NCBI GenBank assembly: GCA_029204225.1
Contig: CM055113.1
Span: 30,709,317-30,773,316 of the forward strand
Length of the DNA: 64,000 nucleotides
Source of the DNA: Diphasiastrum complanatum
Lineage: Eukaryota > Streptophyta > Lycopodiopsida > Lycopodiales > Lycopodiaceae
Direction of reading: 5' to 3'
Shown here: piece after piece, positions 31,286 through 42,683 of the stretch
How the letters are laid out: each line of letters begins with the position of its first letter
How positions within the stretch are numbered: the first letter of the stretch is position 1
The notes under the pieces: model-generated
Seen by the model: only the letters and a program-made list of their open reading frames with translations
Databases searched by the model: none
What the model was told of the DNA's origin: nothing
Made by a program: the position numbers and the translations under genes

Positions 31286-32781
31286 GCAGAGTGTCCAGAC
31301 TGTGTTCGCAAACACAGTTTCAAAGACTGTCCTAAAAAACCTAACAGGATCCTTCTAGCATGTCATATATCATCAAAACCTGTTAGAGTTCTTACCCGAG
31401 AACAACACCAACACCACGAACAATAGCAACACATTGACCAATCAACTGACCATCAGGGAAGCCCCTTGACAGCTTCCACTTTACCCAAAGATTACCTAGA
31501 CCAGAAAGTGAAACAAAGGCAGTACAATGAATTTAGAGATGAGTTTTTGCGAGAGGAAGAAAATACGGAAGGTCTATTATCCGCTCAAGTCCCCGAAAAA
31601 GAGAAATCCCTACAAGGACTTCAGGTATTCTCTGAACTCCTGCAAGCTCAAATCACCATGCCATTCCATAGCACCATAAAATCTTTCACAGGGCTTCAAC
31701 ACTATATCCATCATATTTTTAAGCTGCCTACTATTCCTGACAAATAGCAAAAACCAAGAGAGATTCCTGAAATTCCTTAGATTCCTATGAATCTGATGAA
31801 TATAGGTGTTGCTAAGGGGACTAGCATCACCTTGCCTATGACCTATAAAGTCTATCATGTAGTGTCCGCTATCCTTGATAGTGGATGAGGCGTCAATATG
31901 GCTTTGTCATTGGCAAAGTCATGGGGATTCCATACCCTCGATCAGCCACACTACAAACTTCACATGGCTAATCAACAAGTTACAAACCCTGCAAGCCATT
32001 TATGGAATATCAATGTTCGTATAGCATGTGTCAAATTTACCATTGATTGCATCATTCTTGATTTACCAGATGATGCAAATACATATAAACTCCTCGGCAC
32101 ACCCTGGCTACAAATGGCAGGCGTTGTCCAAGATTGGAAGTGTAGCAAAATCACCTTTGGCAATAACGACAAACGAGTCACTGTTGACTCAACTGGCCAT
32201 GTAAAGCCCGCTAACGTTTATGATGATTGGTCATCAACAATTTATGATGAATCAGATAGTGTCCCGATCCAACCGACAGGCCACTATATGAGATCAACAG
32301 ACATAATAAATTGGGGTCAAGCACTGGCCACTGTGGACTGTGCTGATTCCAACAGATGTCATATCGAAATCACTACAGAGGATGTGTATATTCTACCATA
32401 TTCTACAGACATTGACACACCCATCATTCCGCTTATGATGATCGACCCTATTCCTATAGCTTGGTGCCCGGGAGAACCTAGCGTCTCTACCACCCATGTT
32501 TCGGAAGAAGGTATTCTTTCCATGAGTGATGTTGAAATGACAGATGAACAAATACTCCTTTATCTAGATAACAAACGTTATCCATCGAAATGATTCCACA
32601 AGAGATCAAGTCACTCGGGCCTTTGGCTCATGTGCAAATGATTTCCAAAGTACCCAACACACAAACATATAGGCCCAAGCCCAAACTAAACACATGGGAT
32701 GTGTATCCAGGTGAAGTCTGGGATACAATAGATGACGACATGATAAGAGAGGCAACAACATTACCCCCTCAACAACCTTGA
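31286..32781 (+). pseudogene. Ty3 gag zinc knuckle and protease, inverted inside a Copia element
   Basis: Plus-strand frames give a knuckle-like ECPDCVRKHSFKDCPKKP (about 31286-31340), then a broken linker. The retropepsin region (31860-32593) follows with VSAILDSG, a stop codon, GVNMALSLAKSWGFHTL, then LGTPWLQMAGVVQDWKC and a long acidic tail. The frame at 32590-32781 continues the linker. It lies between two parts of a Copia element that runs the other way, in place of that element's protease end and integrase start. The same protease region and the same junction recur inverted at 62488-64000. Confidence 0.8.
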
Positions 32782-32800
32782 AAACCTCGGTTACAAAAAA

Positions 32801-33882
32801 CTAAAATTTTTGCAATGTTCGCAGTTGTAGAGTGTTGATGCCTTTGACACCGTGTCTGCTCCCATCACCTAGAATCATTGTTTTGTTATTTTTGAGCTCT
32901 CTAAAGTCTATCAAGATCTTCTTGTTGCAGGTGATGTGTGATGTTGCTCCTGAATCAATGACTACATCGTAGTCGTGTTCAGTGTAGCTTGTTGAAGCCT
33001 CATCAAGTATCGTGAAGGCTTCATCACCTTTATCAGCATCCTTGGATGACTCTGCAACATTAGCCTTTTCAGTTTTGTTTTTCCTTTTTGGGTTGAATCT
33101 ACAATCGTATGCGGAGTGCTCCTTCTTCTTATAGTGCATGCAAGGTATTGCTGGATTGAACCAGCATTTGTTGACCGTATGGCCCGGTTTGTGACAATGA
33201 TCATAGGAAGAAGATTGTTGATTCGAGGACTTCGTCTTCTCAAATCTTAGCTTGTTCTTTTTCTTCTTCTTTCCTTTTGTGAAGAGGGCCTTCTCTTGAT
33301 CCTTGCTTCCCTCCCCTTCGTCCCTCATCAGTCTCTCATCAGCGACAAGATTGATTGCTTTGTCAAATGTCATATCTAATAGACTCATTATGAGCATTCT
33401 TAGCTGTTGATAGGACGTCAGTAGAGATTTCATAAAGTACATCAACTGTTGTGGCGCTGGGACCTGGTGCTCCTGTCCTGATGCAACGAATTGAGTGAAG
33501 ATCATTTTGATCTTCTCAACATGCTGGTCTAACTTGTTGCCATCCCATCGTATGGATTGCAGCTTATTGTGAAGGTGCATGACTGAAGCTGCAGTCCGCA
33601 CTTCATACTTATGTTTTAATCTTTCCCACACTGCACGGCTGCTTTCGTAGTCTTCAATCTGCATGAGTAGATCTTCATTTATGGATGAAATGATAATCAC
33701 CATTGCACGCTCATCTTTTCTGATCTATACAACTCTCCTCGGGTCTCCCTCTGGAGGCTGCACCTCTGAGAGTTCGGTCACCGACTAGATGCCTTTGCCC
33801 TTCATAAGTGTTTTGATCTTGAATTTCCAGATCCTGTAATTTGTGCCATCAAGACTAATTGCTACTCTTGTCTAGATTGTTG
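32801..33882 (-). pseudogene. Copia gag and protease start
   Basis: On the minus strand from ATG at 33882, the frame gives DGTNYRIWKFKIKTLMKGKG, two stops, then the 300-codon frame 33703-32801. That frame holds the gag alpha-helical region (AVWERLKHKYEVRTAASVMH) and two decayed zinc knuckles. The first is YDHCHKPGHTVNKC (first Cys replaced by Tyr) and the second CMHYKKKEHSAYDC (second Cys replaced by Tyr). Protease starts VVIDSGATSHITCNKK. It stops at the junction with the inverted Ty3 piece near 32800. Confidence 0.9.
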
Positions 33883-33937
33883 TAGCCATATTGTGTTGTC
33901 TAGAAAATGATTGCTGGGATATCAGTAGTGATAACCT

Positions 33938-33953
33938 GTTGGCTCTGATACCA
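33938..33953 (-). promoter_or_regulatory. Retroelement primer-binding site (minus strand)
   Basis: On the minus strand it reads TGGTATCAGAGCCAAC. The gag ATG follows 56 bp downstream on that strand. The adjoining 5' LTR should lie above 33954 and begins, on the plus strand, TGTCGCAAAACTG. Confidence 0.85.
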
Positions 33954-34580
<627 letters not shown>

Positions 34581-34589
34581 CCCAAAAGA

Positions 34590-34840
34590 GTCGAGCAAGC
34601 ACGATTGACATCAGTTTACTCTCTTCTCAACTTAATTATTGTGGAATCAATAGGATTCTCAAAGTTGGATTTAGGCAAATTCAGCTTTTTCATATTTGAT
34701 GTCAAATGGCTCAAAGTTGTTTTCAATGATGCAATTATTAGGAAAGATGAGAGTGGTTATTTTGCCATTGACTCCACCAAGCTTCGGATAGATCAAAGCA
34801 ATACATTTGTTAATCCTCAACAATGTGAGTAGGTACAGAT
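34590..34840 (+). pseudogene. DUF4216-like fragment (CACTA transposon associated)
   Basis: The frame 34605-34832 gives IGFSKLDLGKFSFFIFDVKW, then LKVVFNDAIIRKDESGYFAI, then KLRIDQSNTFVNPQQCE. The order (a hydrophobic strand ending in a Trp, a Gly-Tyr-Phe strand, and a final N-P-Q-Q strand before a Val-Phe motif) resembles DUF4216 found in plant CACTA transposon proteins. Only about 75 residues are present and no transposase is nearby. Confidence 0.45.
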
Positions 34841-34849
34841 GTGTTCAAG

Positions 34850-35840
34850 TAGTCAATGCTCTTTTTATGTCAATCAATTGATTTTCAGTATACAAAAATT
34901 GTATATTGTGTGTATACCCAAGTGTAACATAGATAATAATTATGAGTCAATGTTTATGGTAACATCGATTGATTATAGGGAGCCAACGTCGGAACGACAA
35001 CGGGCCGGCTAGTGGTGCCTCCCGTGCTCTTGCATGGTATAGTGGACAACACACCTACGTCGGTGCCCAACTAAACCTATGAAGCGCAGACGCAAGGTGT
35101 CTATGGACATTATTTGATCATTAAAAGATTTGTTCATGTTAACCAATAAATGTGACATTAAAAGTAGAATTGAGTCTCGCATTTTAGGTTGAATAGAACT
35201 CAAAGGTGGGTGATCCATTGCATGTCTTGTCACTTCTCAAGATAGCAAAACGGGGTAATAAGATACATTGGCCATGTAACAGATGTTGCCCTCTATTGTG
35301 AAACCACCATGAATCACATATATGAGAGAGAGGCTAATAGCTATATGACATTATGTGTTAAGTATAGGGTAAGGCCCCACCCCCGTCGTGAGCCTTCCCC
35401 TTCGTAATAACCTCCATTTTTTTTAATATTTTCTTGTTTATTTTTAGAAGTGTTTTTAAATATAGTAAATCTGAATTTTCGTGACTTTTCAAAAATAGTG
35501 AGTTTTGAATTGCGCAACTTTTTAAAAATATAAAGTGAATCTTATATTTTTGTAAGGTGCTTCATTCATTTTCTAAAAATAATAATAGTACCGTACAAAT
35601 GTGTAATGTATTTAGTGCTCCATAAATTCATGTACAATAAATTCAGGTGCAATAATATGCCATTAAAGGCATTCTTCAAGTACACTTTAAGAAAATCTAG
35701 AAGTTATTTATTCTTTAGATTATTAAACCTTATATATAATGCCCATGGCCCCATAGTAGATTTAGGTCGGCTTATTATTCTGTGCAAAAGTGAACGGGAG
35801 CTGCTATTTCCACCCTCACAAGCCTGTGGGAGACGCTTGA
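34850..35840. other. Intergenic, with a short GC-rich hairpin relative
   Basis: No gene. The 35368-35412 segment (GGGTAAGGCCCCACCCCC then GAGCCTTCCCCTTCGTAATAA) is a shortened relative of the hairpins at 15600 and 15897. Confidence 0.5.
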
Positions 35841-36520
35841 ATGGACGACTTGGCAACAACCGCAAACACACAAATAGGGGAGATGGAGAATGTGAGAGAA
35901 GTTGAAGCACGGGATGCTCATCTATCTCCAGATCGAGACTCGAAAAAAGAGTCGACGGATTGCTTATTACGTAGTAGCAATGGTATATCACATTTCTAAC
36001 AATATACAACTGTCGGTATCCAAATGTAGCAATTAGTAATTACTTCTTGCCTTGTTTTAGTGTTGCCCAGCCCAATGGCTTTCAAGATTCCTGAACTTTT
36101 TTTTGAACTGGATAGCCATTTTATTGTTGATTAGAATGTATATCTGATTTCAAGCTAAATGGATTGTCCTCATTGCTACTTTGATTCCTCAGACTGTATA
36201 CCTATTTTCAAGTGATACAGAAAGTCCTGACTCCTACCTACTGGTATAATTGCTCGAAATGTGGATTGTCTATCATCTAATTTCTAGCTACATAAATAGA
36301 CCTCGCTCCGGCTCGACTGTTCATCAGAGAATATATTTTAGAGCCATATGCATGTATAACGTACTAATATTATCTTATTCTGTCCCTAACATTCTGGCTA
36401 TCCGTTTTGTAGGCCTTGTAGAGGGTCGGAAAGAGGTAGTCGACTACAACAGTGAGCACAGGGAAGTCTGGCGGATTTGCATGGAGGAAAGACTTGCGAC
36501 TCTCTTTTTCAATGCAAAAG
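35841..36520 (+). pseudogene. RBR ubiquitin ligase paralogue fragment, truncated by a Ty3 element
   Basis: Exon 1 (35841-35982, 47 codons plus one base) gives MDDLATTANTQIGEME, then VEARDAHLSPDRDSKKES, and ends G|GT. This aligns with MEELAVAKRQIVEMA, KDAQLA and LESKKEP of the RBR gene at 15292. Exon 2 (36413-36520) starts after TTTTGTAG with GLVEGRKEVVDYNSEHREVW, then RICMEERLATLFFNAKG, ending with the same phase-1 donor. It aligns with GLVEEDRRNA and with ICQICMEEKPSTSFLIVEG, but about 150 residues between them are missing. The first RING1 Cys is Trp. Ty3 sequence begins about 36553, removing everything downstream. Confidence 0.75.
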
Positions 36521-36552
36521 GTAATATTCTATTTTGTTGTGAAACTCTCTGT

Positions 36553-37336
36553 TCGGTCAAAAGGAAAGGACGAATCAGATGATGGAGGATATGCTTCGAG
36601 CATATGTGGGCCATCGGCAGTTTGATTGGGAACAGTACCTTCCATTGGTGGAATTTGCTTATAATAGTGCAAAACATTCAGCGACCGAATTCAGCTCTTT
36701 CATGCTTATGTATGGTTTTCAACCTCGATCACCAATTAGTGTTGGCATGAAAAACCTACGGGTGCAAGCCACAACTGATTTTCTTGCGGATATGTAAGAA
36801 ATGTTACAATCGGCTAAAGATAGCATAAATAGTACCTAAGACATGGCAAGACACTATGCTGATCTATTTCGGAAGCACAAGGTATTCATGGTCAACGACT
36901 GGGTGTTTTTGAGGGTCCCTAATCACTCTAGGGGCTGGAAAATTGGTAAGTGTGTAAAGTTGGCGCCTAGGTATTGCGGTCCTTTTAAGGTTATCCAAGT
37001 GATAAACAAGGTCGCATACAAACTAGACCTTCCAGCTAACGTTGGAATTCATCATGTTTTCCACATTAGTAAGTTGAAACTCTCGTTGGGAGTTGGGGAG
37101 ACTGTGTCCCTGTGGAAGATCTAGTGGAACTTCTTCGTGATGAGTCCATGAGTGGACCACCTGAACCAGAGGCGATTGTTAATAGCCGACAGAGGACTCT
37201 ACGGAGTAGAGTGCTTTGAGAATTTTTAGTCAGGGAGAGGGGCAAATCAGAAGAGGAGGATACTTGGGAAAAGGAGGCTGATTTCCAGAAGAATTTTCCA
37301 AATTTTTTCCTACAAGGAAAAATTTAAGCTTAGGGG
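36553..37336 (+). pseudogene. Ty3 chromovirus integrase C-terminus and chromodomain (partial second copy)
   Basis: Near-identical to 41892-42676. The integrase end gives MMEDMLRAYVGHRQFDWEQY, HSATEFSSFMLMYGFQPRSP and then DWVFLRVPNHSRGWKIGK with YCGPFKVIQVINKVAYKLDL. A chromodomain-like end (EEEDTWEKEADFQKNFPNFF) follows. Stops near 36797 and 37124 break it. A purine tract AGGGGGAAGGAA ends at 37343, followed by the LTR. It is the 3' end of a copy that shares the LTR at 37344 with the longer element. Confidence 0.88.
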
Positions 37337-37343
37337 GAAGGAA

Positions 37344-38064
37344 TGTTACATACCTATGTAACTAGCAGTACTTCAGACCCCTAATAGTCCATTTAGTGTT
37401 GGGGGCTAAATGGCAAGGTACCCTTAGGATTAAGGGTATGTGCCCTTGGATAAGGACAAGCAAGTGACTATACCTTAGTTGGAGGTATGGAGTCATGTGA
37501 CCCTTGGATAAGGGGTACCCTTAGTATCAAGGGTAGGTGTCTTAGATTAAGGTACTAGTGTCTTTGATTAAGGGCAGGTAGGTGTCTATGCCTTGGATGG
37601 AGGTATGGAACCTAGAGATGTGTTAGAAAGTCACTGGATGATTATTTCCCTATACCTTGGGCCTCAAACTTGAACCATATCACTTTAATGGTCTAGGACC
37701 AAAGTATACATGCACAACTTTGGGACAGATGTAGGCTTTGGATCTTGAGTATGCTATAGTCTGTTGTGGTATGCTTGTGATTTGTTTATGGTTAGCAAGA
37801 GGGGTGCTAGATAGGTCTTGCTTGGAGCTTGGATCTAGCTATGGTTGGGTGGTGAATACTTGAGGCCAGCTTGTAATCTATCTTTGTGTTTAAGAGTAGG
37901 GACACAGGTGGAGGAGAGATCCCTGGAGGTTTGCAGATCCTTACTTGTAGGTGGAAGCATCCTAGCTTGGAGTTGGGGAGTATTTTGGAGCTTGCAAGTT
38001 GCTTGGAGGACATTGGAGGCTCTACCTTGGATTTGGAGGACTTCCTCACCTCTACTTGTAAAAG
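37344..38064 (+). mobile_element. Left LTR of the Ty3 chromovirus element (about 720 bp)
   Basis: It starts TGTTACATACCTATGTAACT after the purine tract and ends near CTACTTGTAAAAG before the PBS at 38065. It matches 42684-43763 but lacks about 350 bp, near 37715, that the right copy has. It contains many CCTTGGAT/CCTTAG repeats (GTACCCTTAGGATTAAGGGTA and relatives). Confidence 0.85.
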
Positions 38065-38080
38065 TGGTATCAGAGCTAGA
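38065..38080 (+). promoter_or_regulatory. Retroelement primer-binding site
   Basis: TGGTATCAGAGCTAGA, initiator-Met tRNA type, directly after the left LTR. Confidence 0.88.
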
Positions 38081-39091
38081 CAAATGATGGTAATCTTTCT
38101 AACCTTCTTCAAGTTCTATTAAGATCACCAACTAAATTTTTTTTTGGGGAAGATTATAGGCTTTTCTAGTTGTAGGAAGCTTGTAGTTGAAGTACCCAAT
38201 GAATCTAGTTCTCTTTGGAAGAGAGTAGTGATGCTTATAGAATTGTTTAGGGGCTGATTTTTTATCATGTTAGAGAAGTTTTAAAGTGGGCTTTGAGTTT
38301 ATCAAAGTTTGGAAAAAAAATTTGTGGGATGGTTAGAGGAAGTCTTTCTCTATATACACAAACTGTTTTTTGCAAAAAGATTGATTCTAGCTATGTGTTT
38401 TGATCAAAAATAGTGTTTTTTTTTGCATAAATGAAGTGTTTGAAATTCTAATTTTCATTTTAAAATTCTGTTTTTCAGACCTGTAAATCTGAAAATCAGA
38501 TTTGAAAAGTGATGTTTTAATCTAAACTTCATTAGTTACACCTTTCTATCTCCTAGTTTCATGAAAATGGCAATGTAGGAAGGGAATGGTAGTGTAAGTA
38601 TGTGCATAACAAGTTTTGAAATTCTGTTTTTTGTCATTTTAAAGTTCTGATATTCAGACCTTTAAATTTGAAAATCAGATCTGAAAATTGAGGTTTTCAT
38701 AAAGCTTAATTAGTTATCCATTTCTAGACACTAATTTCTTGGTTTTGAAAATCTAGAATAAAACTTTAGTTGCTTTTGAAATGACAAATGGAATTGGAAT
38801 TGGAATGGAAACTTTATGTAAACATTAGCTTGGAATAGTTAATTGAAGTTTACCTAAAGATTTGATTTTTGCTTTTGATTAAGGCAAATGTAGCTTGTTG
38901 TTGTTTTCCTCTTAAGCTTGGATTAAGCTTGCAAATAGTAGGCTCGGATTGAGCTTACAAACAATAAGATTGAATGAATAGAAGTAAATGCTTTTTATTT
39001 GCATTGATATAAGAATAGAAGCATTTCTATCATTCTAATTTGAGCACTTGTTGTTGTATTTGCATAATAGGAAAACACACAAACAACCCCA
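38081..39091 (+). other. Leader of the Ty3 element
   Basis: About 1 kb of AT-rich sequence lies between the PBS and gag. It contains two related blocks (TTTTTCAGACCTGTAAATCTGAAAATCAG near 38475 and ATTCAGACCTTTAAATTTGAAAATCAG near 38650). No coding signal. Confidence 0.6.
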
Positions 39092-39981
39092 ATGGACCAA
39101 CCCAATGAAAACCCAACATTTGATCTATCAAACCTATCCAATGTGGCACAAGCTCTTGAACTTTTATACCAACAAATTCAAGCCACTAATAAACAGCTTT
39201 TTGAAACTAATCAAAGAAACCAAGACTTAGAGTCTAGGTTAGCCAATCAGAAGAAGCATGTAGTTCCACCTCCCGTAAAAGTGTTTAAGAGGGAGAAGAA
39301 GGATAGGAACTTACAAGTGGTAAGTTCTTGACTAAATGTTTGGAGCAAATACTTTCCCATGAACCAATTCCCTGAATTTGAAAAGTTATCCATTGTCACC
39401 ATGTTCCTTGAAGAAAGAGCCTTAGTTTGGTGGGATGACTTAGTTGCAAAGGGCAATCAACCTTGTACATGGGATGATTTTTGCAAGCTTTTTAAGGATT
39501 ATTTTCTACCACTTTTAGATGACTATGAACACTTTCAAAAGTTGCATCATTTATTAATGAATAAAGATTTGGAACAATTTATTCAATATTTTCATGAGTA
39601 CCTAAATCCACTTTATAGTGACATTCCGCCTAAGGTACAAATGTTAATGTTTATTGATGGGTTACCAAAAGATTATCAAGTGGATATTTGTAGGAACCAT
39701 CCAAAAACCCTAGAAGATGCTATTAGGGCTGCAAAATACTTTGATGACACACATAAGTCACCTAGGGGTCAACAGCCTAATGAGCAGAAAAAAGGTTTTT
39801 AATTCAAGAGGGGGGATAGGGAAGCTGTTAGTGAAACACATTCCAATTCCAACAATCTTAAGAAAACCAAGAAAAACTTTAAAAACCATCAAGGTGGCAT
39901 TGATAAAGCTGAAGCTCGTAAGAAGAACCTGTGCTTCAAGTGCAATGGCGAGGGTCACCTTGCACAAGATTGCGTCAAATA
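39092..39981 (+). pseudogene. Ty3 gag with CCHC zinc knuckle
   Basis: From ATG at 39092 (MDQPNENPTFDLSNLSNVAQ) there is a coiled-coil-like stretch rich in Gln/Asn, and a stop at 39329. The retrotransposon gag domain follows (39359-39802: FPEFEKLSIVTMFLEERALV, WWDDLVAKGNQPCTWDDF). In a third frame the knuckle is CFKCNGEGHLAQDC (about 39931-39972). The reading frame is broken at three places. Confidence 0.88.
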
Positions 39982-40064
39982 ACCAGCTTCTACCTCAGGT
40001 AATCTATCTCGAAGTAATGCGATGAATGTATTTTGTCCTTAATTCTTTAGTCTTTGGACCTAAT

Positions 40065-41180
40065 GACCTTAAGTGCATTAAATTAATGAAATTAAACAAG
40101 GTAACCATTAAGAATATATATCCACTACCGCGGATGAATGACTTAATAGATTATCTTGGTGGTGCTGGGTACTCTACCAAGATAGATATAAGGTCGGGAT
40201 TCAATCAGATACGCATTAAGACAGAAGATATACCAAAAACCAGGTTTTGAACTTGCTTTGGTCACTACGAATTTTTGGTGTTGCCTTTTGGTTTGACCAA
40301 TGCACTAGCAACTTTCCAATAGATGATGAACGATTTGTTCAGGCCATATTTGAAAAGATTCGTAGTGGTATTCTTAGATGATATCCTAGTGTTCAATAAG
40401 ACTTTGGCGAAACATAAAGAGAATCTTAGGATTGTCTGGGACATCCTAAGAAGGGAAAATCTCTTTGCCAAAGAGTCTATATATGACTTTTTTTGTGAAG
40501 GAATTGTCCTACTTGGGGCATAAGATTTTCGAACGGGGAGTGGAGATTGAGGCCGATCATATCCAGAGGGTTATTGATTGGCCTATTCTCATCACAGTTC
40601 GGCAAATCAAGTCTTTCTTGGGGTTTGTAAGATTTTTCCGTCGGCATATTCCCCAATTTGCTCGACTGGCATTTCCCCTTACCCAGGCCTTGAAAGGCTA
40701 TAAGAAGCTAACCCGGAGGGCTAAGAGTCCACTAGTGGTGTGGACGGAGGATATGAATAATTGTTTTGAGTTGCTTAAGAAAAGTGTCACTTCAGCACCA
40801 ATATTAATCATTGGCGATCCTAATAAGACTTTTGTGGTTAGGACCGATGCCAGTGATTATGCTATTGGAGCTGTTTTGATGCAGGATGGACATCCTATGG
40901 CTTATGAAGGCAAGAAACTCAATCCTGCTCAGTCTAGGTATTGTACCTATGAGTAGGAACTGTTTGCAATTGTTCATTCCTTGGAAATTTGACGACATTA
41001 TTTGTATGGAGCCAGATTTGAAGTTTTGATGGATCATCAGACTCTTCGATATTTCTGTGATGCTGAGGCAAGCTAGATGGGCTGAGCTGATGCAAATATT
41101 TGACTTTTCTATACGTTATTGTAAAGGAAGTCAAAATACTCTAGCGGATGCTTTGAGTCGGTTATCGGTTATTAATCAGT
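40065..41180 (+). pseudogene. Ty3 reverse transcriptase and RNase H (protease deleted)
   Basis: RT begins mid-domain with [20 protein letters not shown], then [28 protein letters not shown], and the catalytic VVVFLDDILVF. The thumb has YLGHKIFERGVEIEADHIQR and IKSFLGFVRFFRRHI. RNase H has VVRTDASDYAIGAVLMQDG and ends with YCKGSQNTLADALSRL. Only about 90 bp separates the gag zinc knuckle from RT, so protease and the RT fingers are deleted. Stops occur at 40248, 40320, 40523 and 40956. Confidence 0.9.
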
Positions 41181-41229
41181 TGTGCTTTACTGTTATAGAA
41201 CCGGGGTCGTTTCAGTCTCTTCAAGGACT

Positions 41230-42180
41230 ATATGAGTCCGATCCTTTTTTTGGAAAGTATTGGCAACAAGTACTTTCAAGGGTCGATTCAGGTTTGCAAG
41301 ATTCCTCCAACCAGGAATAGATTTCCTAATTCGAAACAGGATTTTGTTTCGTAAAGGAAAGGTGTGTGTACCGGAGAATGACACTGTAAGGGCCCAAATC
41401 TTGCATGAGTGTCATGATAGTCCATGCGCAGGACATTCGAGTATACAAAGAACACTTGACTTAGTTCAAAGGCAATTTTGGTGGCCTAAGATTAAAAGTC
41501 AGGTAGAGGCCTATGTACTTAAATGTACTAAGTGCTAGTTAAATAAAACAGAGAGGCTAAAAGCTAGTGGCCTGTTATATCCTTTAGATATTCCTAATGG
41601 AAAGTGGAAAAGTATATCTATGGATTTTGTGGTCGGGCTTCCACGTATAGGGAAGGGCCACGATTCGGTTTGGGTCATTGTTGACAGACTTACGAAGTTT
41701 TGCTCAATTTATCCCAACGAAAAGCTTAAAACTAGCTCAACTATTTGTTGAGAAGCTTTTTTGACTGTACGGGCTGCCGTGCAATATTGTCAGTGACCGT
41801 GACCCAAAATTCACTCGGAATTTTTGGCAAGCAGAATTTGAAAAGTTGAAAACAACTTTAAGTATGAGTTCTACAGATCATCCGGAATCAGACGGTCAAA
41901 AGGAAAGGACCAATCACATGATGGAGGATATGCTTCGAGCATATGTGGGCCATCGGCAGTCTGATTGGGAACAGTATCTTCCACTGGTCGAATTTGCATA
42001 TAACAATGCAAAACATTCAGCGACCGAATTCAGCCCTTTCATGCTTATGTATGATTTTCAACCTCAATCACCAATTAGTGTTGGCACGAAAAACCTACAG
42101 GTGCAAGCCACAACTGATTTCCTTGTGGATATGCAAGAAATGTTACAATTGGCTAAAGATAGCATAAATAGTGCCTAAGA
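41230..42180 (+). pseudogene. Ty3 integrase (zinc-binding and catalytic domains)
   Basis: The H2C2 zinc-binding domain is ILHECHDSPCAGHSSIQRTL ... VLKCTKC (41400-41538). The catalytic core follows with WKSISMDFVVGLPRIGKGHD and VIVDRLTKF (41600-41700). It is then frameshifted to HPESDGQKERTNHMMEDMLR and YLPLVEFAYNNAKHSATEFS (41880-42050). Stops are at 41538 and 42176. Confidence 0.9.
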
Positions 42181-42667
42181 CAGGGCAAGGCACTATGCTG
42201 ATCTATTTCGGAAGCACAAGGTATTCATGGTCAACGACTGGGTGTTTTTGAGGGTCCCTAATCACTCTAGGGACTGGAAAATTGGTAAGTGTGCAAAGTT
42301 GGCGCCTAGGTATTGTGGTCCTTTTAAGGTTATCCAAGTGATAAACAAGATCGCATACAAACTAGACCTTCCAGTTAACGTTGAAATTCATCATGTTTTT
42401 CACGTTAGTAAGTTGAAACCCTCGTTGGGGGTTGGGGAGACCTTGGTCCCTGTGGAAGATCTAGTGGAACTTATTCGTGATGAGTCTGTGAGTGGACAAC
42501 CTGAACCCGAGGCGATTGTTAATAGCCGACAGAGGACTCTACGGAGTAGAGTGCTTTGAGAATTTTTAGTCAGGGGGAGGGGCAAATCAGAAGAGGAGGA
42601 TACTTGGGAAAAGGAGGCTGATCTCCAGAAGAATTTTCCAGATTTTTTCCTACAAGGAAAAATTTAA
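42181..42667 (+). pseudogene. Ty3 integrase C-terminal domain with chromodomain
   Basis: DWVFLRVPNHSRDWKIGKCA and YCGPFKVIQVINKIAYKLDL lead to HHVFHVSKLKPSLGVG. A chromodomain follows: EPEAIVNSRQRTLRSRVL, a TGA stop, EFLVRGRGKSEEEDTWEKEA and DLQKNFPDFF. The chromodomain places the element among the chromoviruses. A purine tract follows and then the right LTR. Confidence 0.85.
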
Positions 42668-42683
42668 GCTTAGGGGGAAGGAA

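Noticed and set aside
35009-35233. Minus-strand 74-codon ORF as a gene
   Set aside because: No domain, no splice or promoter context; composition like the surrounding non-coding DNA.
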